Shown here: positions 1 through 9,412 of the stretch, one piece after another
How positions within the stretch are numbered: the first letter of the stretch is position 1
How the letters are laid out: every line of letters begins with the position of its first letter
Source of the DNA: Lepraria neglecta
Lineage: Eukaryota > Ascomycota > Lecanoromycetes > Lecanorales > Stereocaulaceae
Assembly (NCBI GenBank): GCA_033220425.1
Contig: CM065652.1
Location: forward strand, 1,426,001-1,490,000
Direction of reading: 5' to 3'
DNA: 64,000 nucleotides
Program-made: the position numbers and the translations under genes
The notes under the pieces: model-generated
Told to the model about the DNA's origin: nothing
Databases searched by the model: none
The model's input: only the letters and a program-made list of their open reading frames with translations

Positions 1-463
1 GGATCCATGGACCGCACGATAGCTCATCACAATGGATGGAAGGTGCATCGCCGGAACAAATGGCTGTGCAGCCCTGGTAGGTGGCGGTGGCGGTGACCGA
101 ACCGACCACGAAACGTTTCTGCAAGACGAGCGTCGGAGTTGGGGTAGGGGTAGGGCCCCAGTGGACAACGCAGTCGAGGCTGGATGTATAGCGAGGATTG
201 GTATTGCAAATGGCCGTGCATGAACCATCAACGACGGTGGTCGAAGGGACTGCTGCTATGGCAGCCTGGACATTCATTGAAGGACAGCAATCGTAACAGC
301 ACTGTTGCATGGTTGGGTCCTCACAGACGGCAGTAAAATGACCGGATATAGTTGTGTAAAGGCTTTTTGCAAGAGCAGGCTTGCCGTTGGCTGTAGCTGG
401 ACTGGCTGTGATCGTGGACACCAGGCTCACAAGGCCGATGAGGAGGATGCTGGAGTAATGCAT
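1..463 (-). CDS. small cysteine-rich secreted protein, 3' part outside the window
   Basis: An uninterrupted reading frame starts at an ATG at 463 and runs off the left edge, so about 154 residues are visible. The first ~20 residues form a classic signal peptide (MHYSSILLIGLVSLVSTITA). The mature part holds at least 12 cysteines, including a clustered CC..CC, and a Thr-Pro repeat near residue 105. Two similar blocks with the pattern C-T-A-I-C suggest an internal duplication. This composition fits secreted or wall-associated fungal proteins. I do not recognise a named family. Small-secreted effector or adhesin-like roles are possible but not shown. Confidence 0.65.
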   Translation of the reverse strand, partial: MHYSSILLIGLVSLVSTITASPATANGKPALAKSLYTTISGHFTAVCEDPTMQQCCYDCCPSMNVQAAIAAVPSTTVVDGSCTAICNTNPRYTSSLDCVVHWGPTPTPTPTLVLQKRFVVGSVTATATYQGCTAICSGDAPSIHCDELSCGPWI

Positions 464-1231
464 TTTACGGATGTGATGTGATTTGGAAGGAAGCGATGTT
501 ATCAACGATGCTTGAGTAACGGATTGGAGCTTAAGCAATGCTGAGAGACGTTGTGGCGATTGAAGAGCAACGTTCAGATGTGCAAGTAATTGATGTTGAG
601 GAGCGAGAAAAATTGTTGGCGGCGAGGGCTCAGAATATAAACAAAGAAAATACGTCAGTGGGGATGCTGCTGCTCGGATTACGGGGTCATGGCGCTACAG
701 TGAAGCAGGTACGCATCAGTGCTTTCCTTTCGTCTCATCAATGATGAATCTCATGAGAAGCATTTTATTTGCCGGGTTTTGGCGGCTACGGACGGCTGAT
801 AATGTACAGTAGATAATTTGCTGGAGAGTCTATGATCCACGCTCTCCATGGGCATCAACCCGAATGAGCTGCATGTCGGACCATAGTCCAGAGAAACTCG
901 GGCTGTCGCTTGTTGCAATTGTAGCCGTCTCTCCTTTCGAATTCGACTAAATCTCCCTCTGTAACCGTGACTACTTGTTGAAGAGGAGGCGACTACCCGG
1001 TGAGAGGTTGTTTTGTTTGGGGTGGACTCGCTCTTGCCCAAGTTTTCCCTTGTTCGAATATCTTGCCAGCTTAAAGCCCTTCTTCCCGCCAAAAAAATCT
1101 TCTTCTTTACATCTCCCTCACCCCTCACAGACACTCGTTTCTGGAGATTCCCTTTTGGTGACATACATTCCTTGACTTCTCCTCACAATCCTTTTGCCTC
1201 CTGTCAGCCTATTGTATCGATTGCATCCACG
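464..1231. other. intergenic region between two divergent secreted-protein genes
   Basis: No gene is supported here. It must hold the promoters of the cysteine-rich protein (leftward) and the GPI protein (rightward). A strongly pyrimidine-rich tract at about 1080-1225 directly precedes the rightward start, as is common in filamentous-fungal 5' leaders. Confidence 0.5.
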
Positions 1232-4200
1232 ATGCATCTCGTCGGGTCTCTGCTCGTCGTGGCATTGGTCACTCCGTTCGCTGTAGCCGGCCCAAGAGGT
1301 ATGCAGTCTCCTTCCCATCCATTGAGACATGCAAAGGAGCACGTCTTACCAATGATTCAACCGGCTAACATCCAGCACAGGTGGCAGATTCTTCAGACGC
1401 ACAGGCGATGGTAGGTTCTTGTCACCCTCAGACCCATCACTCCGTTCGTTGCTCTCTGCGTGTCATATCATATCATTGAGAGCAGTCATGTTGTTTCGTT
1501 CCCTTGGATCAGAGCATGCTGAGCTACATTTGTCACCATTTTGTTCAGAGACACTGCACTTTTTCTCTTCACCTCTCGTCCAATTTTCCATTTGGCTGAC
1601 ATCTTTCGGCGAGCACAGATGACACAAAGAAGGATCTTGGCTCCACGATTACCCCTTCGTCAACAGTGACGCTCACGCTAGCAAGCTCTCCTTTCACCCC
1701 TTCTACCGTTCCCGTCAAGGATCTGCCTTCCACGTCGGACAAAGATGAGCCCACCTCTACCATCTCAACCTCGGACAAGGATACTTCTACCTCCAGCACG
1801 TCAATCTCGGACAAAGATGAGCTCACTACTACTGCTTCAATCTCGGATAAGGACAAGGTCACCCCTACCTCCACAGCCACGGTCTCGGACAAGGACAAAG
1901 ACCAGACGACTTCATATCCTTCCAAAGATGATAAGACCTCCACAACTGTGCTAGCCAAGGATCAGACTGCCAGCTCATCGGTGCCTGCAAAAGGTCTTCC
2001 GCCCACCATTTCGGTAGGGATCCCTTATGGGACTAGCTTTTCCTCTGCACCAGAAAGTACTCAAGAGATCGTCGTGACCGATGTGTAAGTCCATCATCGA
2101 GAACCTTTTCTAGGCATGAGCTGATTCGAAACAGTGTCTACACAACTTTAACGACCTGCCCTGTCACCAGCACTGTTACATCCGGCAACTCTACAATCGA
2201 AAAGGTCACTACGACTATCTCCACAGTTACTCTCACGTCAACTTCAACGATCTGCACTAAATGTGTTGCACCTCCAAAGAGCAAGCCAGAAATCCCTTCC
2301 ACGTCAGGCGATGAGACAGTCTTTTCCAGCCTGCCTTCGTCTATCGTATATCCCTTGACGCAGCCTTCCTACAGCCTACTTCTTCCATCTTTGACCTCAT
2401 CAAAGGCGGATACTTCCAGCTCTGGTGGCCCCCCAGCCATTGTGTACTCCCTTACACTGCCCAAAGCCCCTTTGACAACTGCTCCGGCAGTTGGAGCCTC
2501 AAGCAATCCTGAGACGGCTATATTTGGCACTGCGCCTTCTTCTAGCAAGGCAGCTGTCTTCCCCAGCTCGGTCTCATTGACTGTGCCAGCGACATCTGTC
2601 CTAAGCATCCCAGGTTACAGCATTGTGCCGTCTCCAACGAGCGTCCCAGAAGGCCCGGGACCATTCTCTAACGATACGTCGTCGATCATCCCAGTTTACT
2701 CGACAGCACTCCTAGGCAATGCATACGGTGGAGGCTTCGTCCTAACACCTTCCATCTATGTGACCAAGCTGCCATCTCCCAGCGGACCTTCCGAAGGTGT
2801 TCCCCCAGGATACGGCTTCACCTCCACGCCCGAGACATTGGCTGCCATCACATCCGAGTTCTCTGCCACCATCGTCGAAGTTGTCAGCAGCTCTGGCATC
2901 CTGGAGTCAATACCAGTGAGCTTCCCTACCAACACCATGGCCGCAGGGAACGGTACCGGCATCGCCCCATCTGAACTTTCTGCCACCATCGTCGAAGTTG
3001 TTAGCAGCTCTGGCGTCCTGGGGACAATACCAGTGAGCTTCCCTACCAATACCATTACCACAGGAAACGGTACCGATATAGTCCCATCGGTCACAGTGTC
3101 CAAAGATTCAGCAAGTAAGGCCAGCTCCAACATTGTCACCGCGCTTGGTGCTACCGTCACTGCTGCATCGAATGCCGAGCTTAGCCAGACAAGCATCGCC
3201 GTCCTAGTATCCCAGGGCGTCACCATAGTACCAGCATCATCAATTAATGCAGTACCATCAACCAGTGGACTACCGAGTGGAGTTGAGCAATCTGCCACTC
3301 CCGTCGTCCCCAGGCTATCCTCACCAGCCATTGTATCGCCCGCCAGCAATGGAGGTGCCAGCATCCCGGTCTCCACTCTAGTAGTGGTTGCTAGCAGCCA
3401 AGGTGCAGTTCCTATCGGCTCGGTTGGTACCACAGAAGCTTCTGGCATTGCGATTGCCACACCCGGTGCACCTGTTAGTCTCGAGTCAAGAATAACAGCA
3501 CTCGCTAACGCTCCTACCACTGGAACCGTCGAAAGCGTCCCAGGCTCTTTGGTCATCGTGGCCGGCGTTCCGCTCATATCCGCCACCGAGTTGCCAGAGG
3601 AGCAAACTCCCACTCCAGCACAGAGTGCTGCCACGATCTTAACGCCTATCGTCGGAGCCAATGGCTTGACCTCTCTCGTATTCATCCCAAAAACTAATGC
3701 GCTTACCTCTCCTGCTGTTCCTCCTACACCTGTGGGAGCTGGCAATAGCCTGCCTTCGCCTGCTGGCGCTGTTACATCGGTCCTGGGTGTCAACGGTCTG
3801 ACCTCTCTTGCCGGTATCCCGTCGCCTGTTGTGGGTGCCAATGGCCTTACGTCGCTTGCTGTCTTCTCAACACCAATAGCAGCCAATGGCCTGACATCAC
3901 CAGCCGTGATTCTGACTCCTGTCGTCGGTGCCAACGGACTGGCATCGCTTGCTGTCCTTGCCATACCAGTCGTGGGCGCTAATGGTCTGACCTCTCTTGC
4001 TATCGGGTTGGCTAGTGAGCAAGGTGCAACCGCAGCCCAGCCCAATGGTACACCGGCACCAATCGAAGAATCTATCCTCATTGCATCACCAGCAACTCCG
4101 TCGGCAAGCCAATTCATCATACCCGCTCCACCAGTCGTCCTTCCACCAGGAGCTTCGAACCTCATTTTGCCTTCTGGTTCAGCATTTGCTTCATTCGGGA

Positions 4201-4325
4201 ACGCCAGTGTCCATGTCCTGCTGAACCCTACTGCCATCGCGGAATTTCAAGGCTCGGCGGTCAGACTATCACTGGGTTGTGGCATGGGCTTAATGGGCTT
4301 CCTCTTGTTTCTTCGCCTTCTATGA
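1232..4325 (+). CDS. GPI-anchored Ser/Thr-rich cell-wall protein
   Basis: Proposed exons are 1232-1298, 1381-1410, 1619-2084 and 2135-4325. All junctions keep frame and use GTATGC, GTAGGT and GTAAGT donors. The product begins with a signal peptide (MHLVGSLLVVALVTPFAVAG) and ends in a hydrophobic tail (GLMGFLLFLRLL) typical of GPI attachment. The body is Ser/Thr/Pro/Val-rich. It has an N-terminal charged repeat of the type S-D-K-D-x-x-T, then a V-Y-T-T..C-P-V-T motif and Thr-rich block ending in C-T-K-C, as seen in fungal wall adhesin-like proteins. Further on are two ~43-residue copies and a run of ~16-residue units built on VGANGLTSLA. It should be extracellular and heavily O-glycosylated. 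The 30-nt second exon is small but frame-consistent. Family-level call only; no ortholog is named. Confidence 0.8.
2868..3095 (+). repeat. two-copy coding repeat (~43 aa) in the wall protein
   Basis: Two successive units share S-A-T-I-V-E-V-V-S-S-S-G and I-P-V-S-F-P-T-N-T motifs with few changes, showing a recent in-frame duplication. Confidence 0.75.
3635..4010 (+). repeat. degenerate ~48-bp coding tandem repeat (VGANGLTSLA units)
   Basis: About eight units of roughly 16 residues are built on V-x-G-A-N-G-L-T-S-L-A. Several are nearly identical at the protein level and vary mainly at synonymous sites. They resemble length-variable repeats of fungal adhesins. Confidence 0.75.
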
Positions 4326-5006
4326 GCACGTTTCTTGCATCATCCGTCATATGTTTTAGAGGATAGATTTGGGGACACATTGTTATGGGAAGGGATTTGT
4401 TTTGCTTTTTCGTTGCTTTGCACCGAACTGTCTCTCTCCGCAATGTTCATGGATGCGGCCTCCTTAACATTATGTGGGAGTGAGCCAGACATATAGCATA
4501 GATAATTCACCTAGATCGCTCAATCTAATGGCCTTCGTCTTTGGACTCGAAAGATTCCAAAAATGAGAAGACAACATTGTTGCAGTGATGGACTAAAGAT
4601 CATTGCCTGAGGGCTGCAGCTTCCCTTGAATTCATCTCTGCGGATATCAAACCATATTTGAGACGATTGTCCTTTACTACAAATGCCACAAGCAACCCAT
4701 TGCCAGAATCGACTTTCGCTAGAGAGCTCTGACCTTATCTAAACTGATGTTGCAGTTGATTTTCTATCTTTGTCTAGCCCGCCTTGCAATCGTCAGGAGA
4801 CAATCATTTGCTGGGGCGCATTGGGGCTTTTAAAGCAATATTGCCTTCTTGTGGCCTTCATGAGGGAGGAGAAAAGAGATCTCGAATTCCTGCTACTAAT
4901 GTGAACCTTTGTCTAGCACGTTGAAGCGAATAGACTTACTCCGAAGCATGCGTGATGTGGTTGGTGATTATTCGCAGGTGTAGATGCCAAATGTATTGCC
5001 CCTACC
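4326..5006. other. intergenic, no gene seen
   Basis: This stretch lies between the 3' ends of the wall-protein gene and the convergent prefoldin gene. I see only short unsupported frames, no repeat and no RNA gene. Confidence 0.5.
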
Positions 5007-5482
5007 TTATTGCTCCCCTGGCTGCATTTGCGTTTGTAGTTGGTAGACCTCCATTTTCTTATTCTCGCTCTCGGACTGTATGTCTTGGATTTGCTTCTCT
5101 ATTCGCCTTCTGTACGGCCATGCGGTTGGCACCTTGCATCATTTGAGGTGTTGGGTCAAGGAAAGCGTACATCTCCTTCTCAATGAATTCTAATCGCCCT
5201 TCGACGGCCATGACTGCTTCGCTGCGCTCTTGTTTTAGGAGGACGGGGCCAACAAGCTTGTAGATGTTTGATTCGGGTGGGAGGAGAGAGAACTCCTTTT
5301 GTACGCCCTTGTTCTCTTGCTGCTGGGATTCGAGCTTCTGGCGTGCTGAGACGGAAGTTTGGAGGTCTGCGAGGTTGCGAGTTAGCACTGAAAATGAGCT
5401 CAATCGAAGAAGTCGACTTACCTTGCTGCAACTTTTGGTAGGCGTCCGAGAGGCTCTGAAGCTTCTGTTGATCTTCTGCCAT
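5007..5482 (-). CDS. YKE2: prefoldin subunit 6 (Yke2/Gim1 type)
   Basis: Three exons (5482-5422, 5366-5171, 5109-5007) encode 119 residues, the usual length for the family. The order is an N-terminal coiled coil (LQSLSDAYQKLQQDLQTSVS), the central R-Q-K-L-E-S and V-G-P-V-L-L-K-Q hairpin region matching PFDN6, and a C-terminal coiled coil (RRIEKQIQDIQSESE). The last exon is in a different frame from the open frame that continues past 5171. The GTACGC..ACAG intron restores the family's C-terminal helix, so the shorter three-exon model is preferred. It is a subunit of the hexameric cytosolic prefoldin that passes nascent actin and tubulin to the CCT chaperonin. It is head to head with VPS4, the two starts being 368 bp apart. 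Confidence 0.9.
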
Positions 5483-5850
5483 GACTTGTAGAATAAAACG
5501 AGAATTTCCGTGAACCCACCGAACCAAAGGTTGAGCTTGATATGCGTAGGGCTGAGCCCTGTCGCCTCGCCGGCGTCATTGCTTGGCACTTGTTTACTGC
5601 TTTAAATTGCTCGTACGATCAGACTATCATGTATCAAGCTGTCATATGCAAATAGAAGATCGGTTGAAATCTCGGCCGCCTTCACTCGAGACCCCCGGCT
5701 CCCTTTGGCGCCTTCGAATTATACAGAGACAAGCCAGTGGAGCTGTTCTACACTTGCCTGATCCCAGACAGACCTTTGACACCTCTCCGAGTACACATTG
5801 GCAACTTAATCCTCCAACTCGACAAACCCCGTCTCTCACGCCTCCTCAAA

Positions 5851-7376
5851 ATGAGCAACACCGACTTCCTCGGCCGCGCCATCGAGACCGTAAAAAAAGC
5901 TATAGAAAATGACACAGCGGGCGAATATGAAAAAGCCTACCAGCTCTACTACCAGTCGCTGGAGCTGTTCATGCTGGCGCTGAAATGGGAGAAGAATCAG
6001 AAGTCGAAGGACATGATTAGGGGGAAGGCCGGGGAGTACATGGAGCGCGCGGAGAAGCTGAAACAGCATTTGGCGGGGGAGGATAAGGGGAGTAATAAGA
6101 AGCCGGCTGCAGTGGGGAGTAATGGGAAGGTTTCGGGGAGTGGGGGGAAAGGGAAGTGAGTGTTTCTCTATTGTTATGGGTGTTTCAAGCTGTTCATTGG
6201 TGCTCGATTTGGGTGGTGGGTACTGGGGTCTACGAGCTGGGAGCTAACGAGGAATTCTGAATAGCGACGACGATGACGACGGAGATCCAGAAGCGAAGAA
6301 ATTACGAAATGCACTTCAGGGAGCTATATTAACGGACAAGCCTAATATCAAATGGGAAGATGTGGCTGGTCTTGAGGGAGCAAAAGAAGCGCTGAAAGAG
6401 GCTGTGATATTGCCTATCAAATTCCCACATCTTTTCGTCGGCAAACGGCAACCTTGGAAGGGTATATTACTCTACGGACCTCCGGGTACTGGTAAATCGT
6501 ACCTTGCGAAAGCTGTGGCTACGGAGGCAAACAGCACTTTCTTCAGCGTCAGCAGTTCTGACTTGGTCTCGAAATGGATGGGAGAGAGTGAGAGGTATGA
6601 TCTCGCTGCTAGGAGGTATGGGGAGGAGAGGCTGACAACGTCCTTGCAGATTGGTTAAACAGCTCTTCAACATGGCCCGAGACAACAAACCCTCAATCAT
6701 CTTCATCGACGAGGTAGACGCACTGTGCGGCCCACGAGGAGAAGGCGAATCAGAAGCATCACGAAGGATAAAAACCGAACTCTTAGTCCAGATGGACGGT
6801 GTGGGACGGGACTCAAAAGGCGTCCTAATACTCGGAGCTACAAACATCCCCTGGCAACTGGACGCTGCAATAAGACGACGATTTCAGAGACGAGTTCACA
6901 TAAGTCTACCAGATTTACCAGGCAGGATGAAAATGTTTGAGATGTCCGTTGGTACCACACCCTGCGATCTCAAGCCTGCAGACTTCAGGACTCTGGGACA
7001 GATGAGCGAGGGATACTCTGGGAGCGATATCAGTATTGCAGTACAAGATGCATTAATGCAGCCTGTGCGCAAGATTCAGACAGCTACGCATTACAAGAAG
7101 GTGGGAAAATCCTCGAGTATGTCCCCAAAAGCTCTCGCTAACAACACAATACAGGTCACAGTAGACGGTGAAGAAAAGCTAACGCCCTGCTCGCCCGGCG
7201 ACGCAGGCGCAATGGAGATGTCATGGACGGAAGTCGACTCCGACAAGCTGCTTGAACCACCACTTGTGCTTAAAGACTTCATCAAAGCGGTGAAGGGCGC
7301 GAGGCCGACTGTTAGTGTGGATGATATCAAGAGGAGCGAGGAGTGGACGAAGGAGTTTGGAAGTGAAGGGGCTTGA
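5851..7376 (+). CDS. VPS4: Vps4, ESCRT-III disassembly AAA ATPase
   Basis: Exons 5851-6155, 6265-6594, 6650-7100 and 7155-7376 give 435 residues, the normal size. An N-terminal MIT domain (residues ~1-80, with [20 protein letters not shown]) precedes a linker and an AAA domain. Visible motifs are Walker A GPPGTGKS, Walker [11 protein letters not shown], the Arg-finger region RRRFQRR, the beta domain (GAMEMSW) and the C-terminal helix. It hydrolyses ATP to remove ESCRT-III from endosomal membranes in multivesicular-body sorting. The last intron (54 nt, GTGGGA donor, GCTAAC branch site) is a multiple of three without stops. A read-through model would wrongly insert 18 residues before T-V-D-G-E-E-K. 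Confidence 0.95.
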
Positions 7377-7925
7377 GGAGTATTGGGCAAGACAAAGCTT
7401 CGCCTTCGTTGCTCTCGCCAGGGCCAACCTCATCCGATACCAGGCCTGAAGCAAGAGGCATTAGCTCCTTCCGAGAAATGACCATCTATGTTGATATGAT
7501 CGATCCACTCTTGGGAAGCAAGGCGTTGGTGTAATTTGTTCTCTGGCATAGTGAGGGAGCATTTGGTATAAGATATGCAGGTAGACTACGAAACATCAAT
7601 CATTGGTTACATCTCAGCTTCTATCATCCATTCTCAAGCATGCCTACGGCAACTATCGAACCCGAATTCTGCAAAAGGTCGCTTCAACTCAGTTCTGATG
7701 TTGTCCTATTCTGATACTGGCTTCTGCAACTTCAGCAGTATCCAAAAGTGTCAGCGTTCAACTCCTCGCTTTCAACATAGACCCAGTTGACAGGGCCAGC
7801 AGCGCAACAAGTCTGCCATCCGCCGCTTCAACTCTCCCTCACCATCGCTACTACTATTTTCACTTTGAACCGGAGCAAGTGATCATATTGCGTGTGGTCA
7901 GAATAGGGTCCGCTATTTCATTCTT
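7377..7925. other. intergenic, no gene seen
   Basis: This is the downstream flank of VPS4. It contains only short frames with no recognisable composition or domain. Confidence 0.4.
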
Positions 7926-8148
7926 CTTCGCTATGCCTATGCAATGAATGCGAGCAAACCTCATAAAAATCCCGAGCAAACGCCGTCTAAGCAATGCTGT
8001 GCTGTTCCAGCTTCTACCTCCCACTGCTCACCCGCTTCGCTATGCCTATGCAATGAATGTGAGCAAACCTCATAAAAATCCCGAGCAAACGCCGTCTAAG
8101 CAATGCTGTGCTGTCCCAGCTTCTATCTCACACTGCTCACCCCCTTCC
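7926..8148. repeat. 109-bp tandem duplication
   Basis: The segment starting CTTCGCTATGCCTATGCAAT at 7926 recurs at 8035 with only a few substitutions, giving a period of 109 bp. The second copy fades near 8148. It lies just beyond the 3' end of the small coiled-coil gene on the minus strand. Confidence 0.85.
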
Positions 8149-8172
8149 CTCCATAGCCACAGTCCCCACCTT

Positions 8173-8856
8173 TCAAATATAGATCAAGACCCCAGCAAAT
8201 GCTAGGAACCTTCTTTTTTTGGCCTCAACAGTGCCATTAGTTGGTAATTGAAATGCGTTAAGCAGCGTCGTTACTGCATTGCCTGTGATGATATTAGTTT
8301 GATGAAAAAGCTCTTCAATGTGAGACTTTGTCTGACCTTGAAGCTGCATCAAACGGGCTGGATCTCGTGGAAATCCTGCTACCACTGTATTGTGTTGATC
8401 ATGCAGTTCGCGAAGCGGTGTGTTCCCACTGGAGACGTGAGAGTTGGCCACTCTAGCCGCATGGTTAAAAGAACTATAGAATGTTATTATAATGAAGTTT
8501 GAAAATGGGGAGAAGTAAGCTGACTCTGCTGTCATACGAAGCTCAAGGTTATCAAACCTGAGATTCACATTGGCCGTCAGAGTGTCGAGATCGGTCCTTA
8601 TGGCGTTGACATCGGTCCTCAGAGTTGTGACATCGGTCCTCAGATTGGTGAGATCGGTCCTCATAGTGTTAACAGTGGCCGTCAGAGTGGTGACATTGGC
8701 CGTCAGGTTATTGATGTTCGTGTTCATGGCCTGGATCGCTGCCAGGATATTCTGCCCATTATTGAATGTGGGCAAATTCGGAACAAGAGCGACCTCACGA
8801 GAGGCTGCAGCAAGGGCTGCAGCAAGTGTCGCGGCATTAGGTTGTTGAGCGGCCAT
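8173..8856 (-). CDS. small coiled-coil protein, copy 1 of a local two-member family
   Basis: The frame is open from the ATG at 8856 to the stop at 8173 (227 aa). A 51-nt in-frame segment (8524-8474, GTCAGC..TATAG) may be an intron. Removing it gives 210 aa and joins L-R-M-T-A-D to S-F-N-H-A-A-R-V. The N-terminus holds L-V-P-N-L-P-T-F-N-N-G. The middle is a repeat of ~7-residue units (LTANVTTL, RTDVTTL), a likely parallel coiled coil. The C-terminal half has A-R-V-x-N-S-H, the P-L-R-E-L-H-D box and a G-F-P-R-D-P-A-R-L motif, then NGTVEAKKRRF. I recall similar uncharacterised proteins as expanded families in filamentous fungi, but give no function. Copy 2 lies at 14864 on the other strand. Confidence 0.65.
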   Translation of the reverse strand: MAAQQPNAATLAAALAAASREVALVPNLPTFNNGQNILAAIQAMNTNINNLTANVTTLTATVNTMRTDLTNLRTDVTTLRTDVNAIRTDLDTLTANVNLRFDNLELRMTAESAYFSPFSNFIIITFYSSFNHAARVANSHVSSGNTPLRELHDQHNTVVAGFPRDPARLMQLQGQTKSHIEELFHQTNIITGNAVTTLLNAFQLPTNGTVEAKKRRFLAFAGVLIYI

Positions 8857-8871
8857 GTTGAGAAGAGATGA

Positions 8872-9225
8872 AGTTGGGTTGATGTTCAGGGTTGATGTTC
8901 AGAGTTGATGTTCAGGGTTGATGTTCAGGGTTGATGTTCAGGGTTGATGTTCAGGGTTGATGTTCAGGGTTGATGTTCATGGTTGATGTTCAGGGTTGAT
9001 GTTGAGGGTTGATGTTGAGGGTTGATGTTGAGGGCTGATGTTGAGGGTTGATGTTGAGGGTTGATGTTCAGGGTTGATGTTCAGGGTTGATGTTGAGGGT
9101 TGATGTTGAGGGTTGATGTTGAGGGTTGATGTTGAGGGTTGATGTTGAGGGCTGATGTTGAGGGTTGATGTTGAGGGTTGATGTTGGGTTGATGTTTGGT
9201 GACGTTCAGGTTGATGTTCAGGTTG
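8872..9225. repeat. 13-bp minisatellite (TTGATGTTSAGGG), about 26 units
   Basis: Near-perfect units of the form GTTGATGTTCAGG and GTTGATGTTGAGG follow each other with a 13-bp period. The two subtypes are clustered, as expected from slippage or unequal exchange. The array begins about 16 bp upstream of copy 1's start codon, so it occupies the expected 5' leader/promoter. Confidence 0.95.
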
Positions 9226-9412
9226 CTATGGGAACTACAAGCAGCTGCCGAATCGGGTGCCGGAATACCAAAAAGTAAATTACGGGAAGTAAACAACGAC
9301 CAAGACACGTCCCGAGAAGACTCACCATATTTTCAAGTATGACTTATGCCGTATGACTTGGCCCCTCGGTTTGATTGGGATAATTGGCGTCTGTTTTGTC
9401 TTCTAATTAATC

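Noticed and set aside
2756-4237. 493-codon minus-strand frame
   Set aside because: It is antisense to the repetitive GPI-protein exon. Its repetitive composition mirrors the sense repeats and it has no domain.
9081-9308. Asn/Gln/Pro-repeat frame on the minus strand
   Set aside because: Product of the 13-bp minisatellite lying in a leader region.
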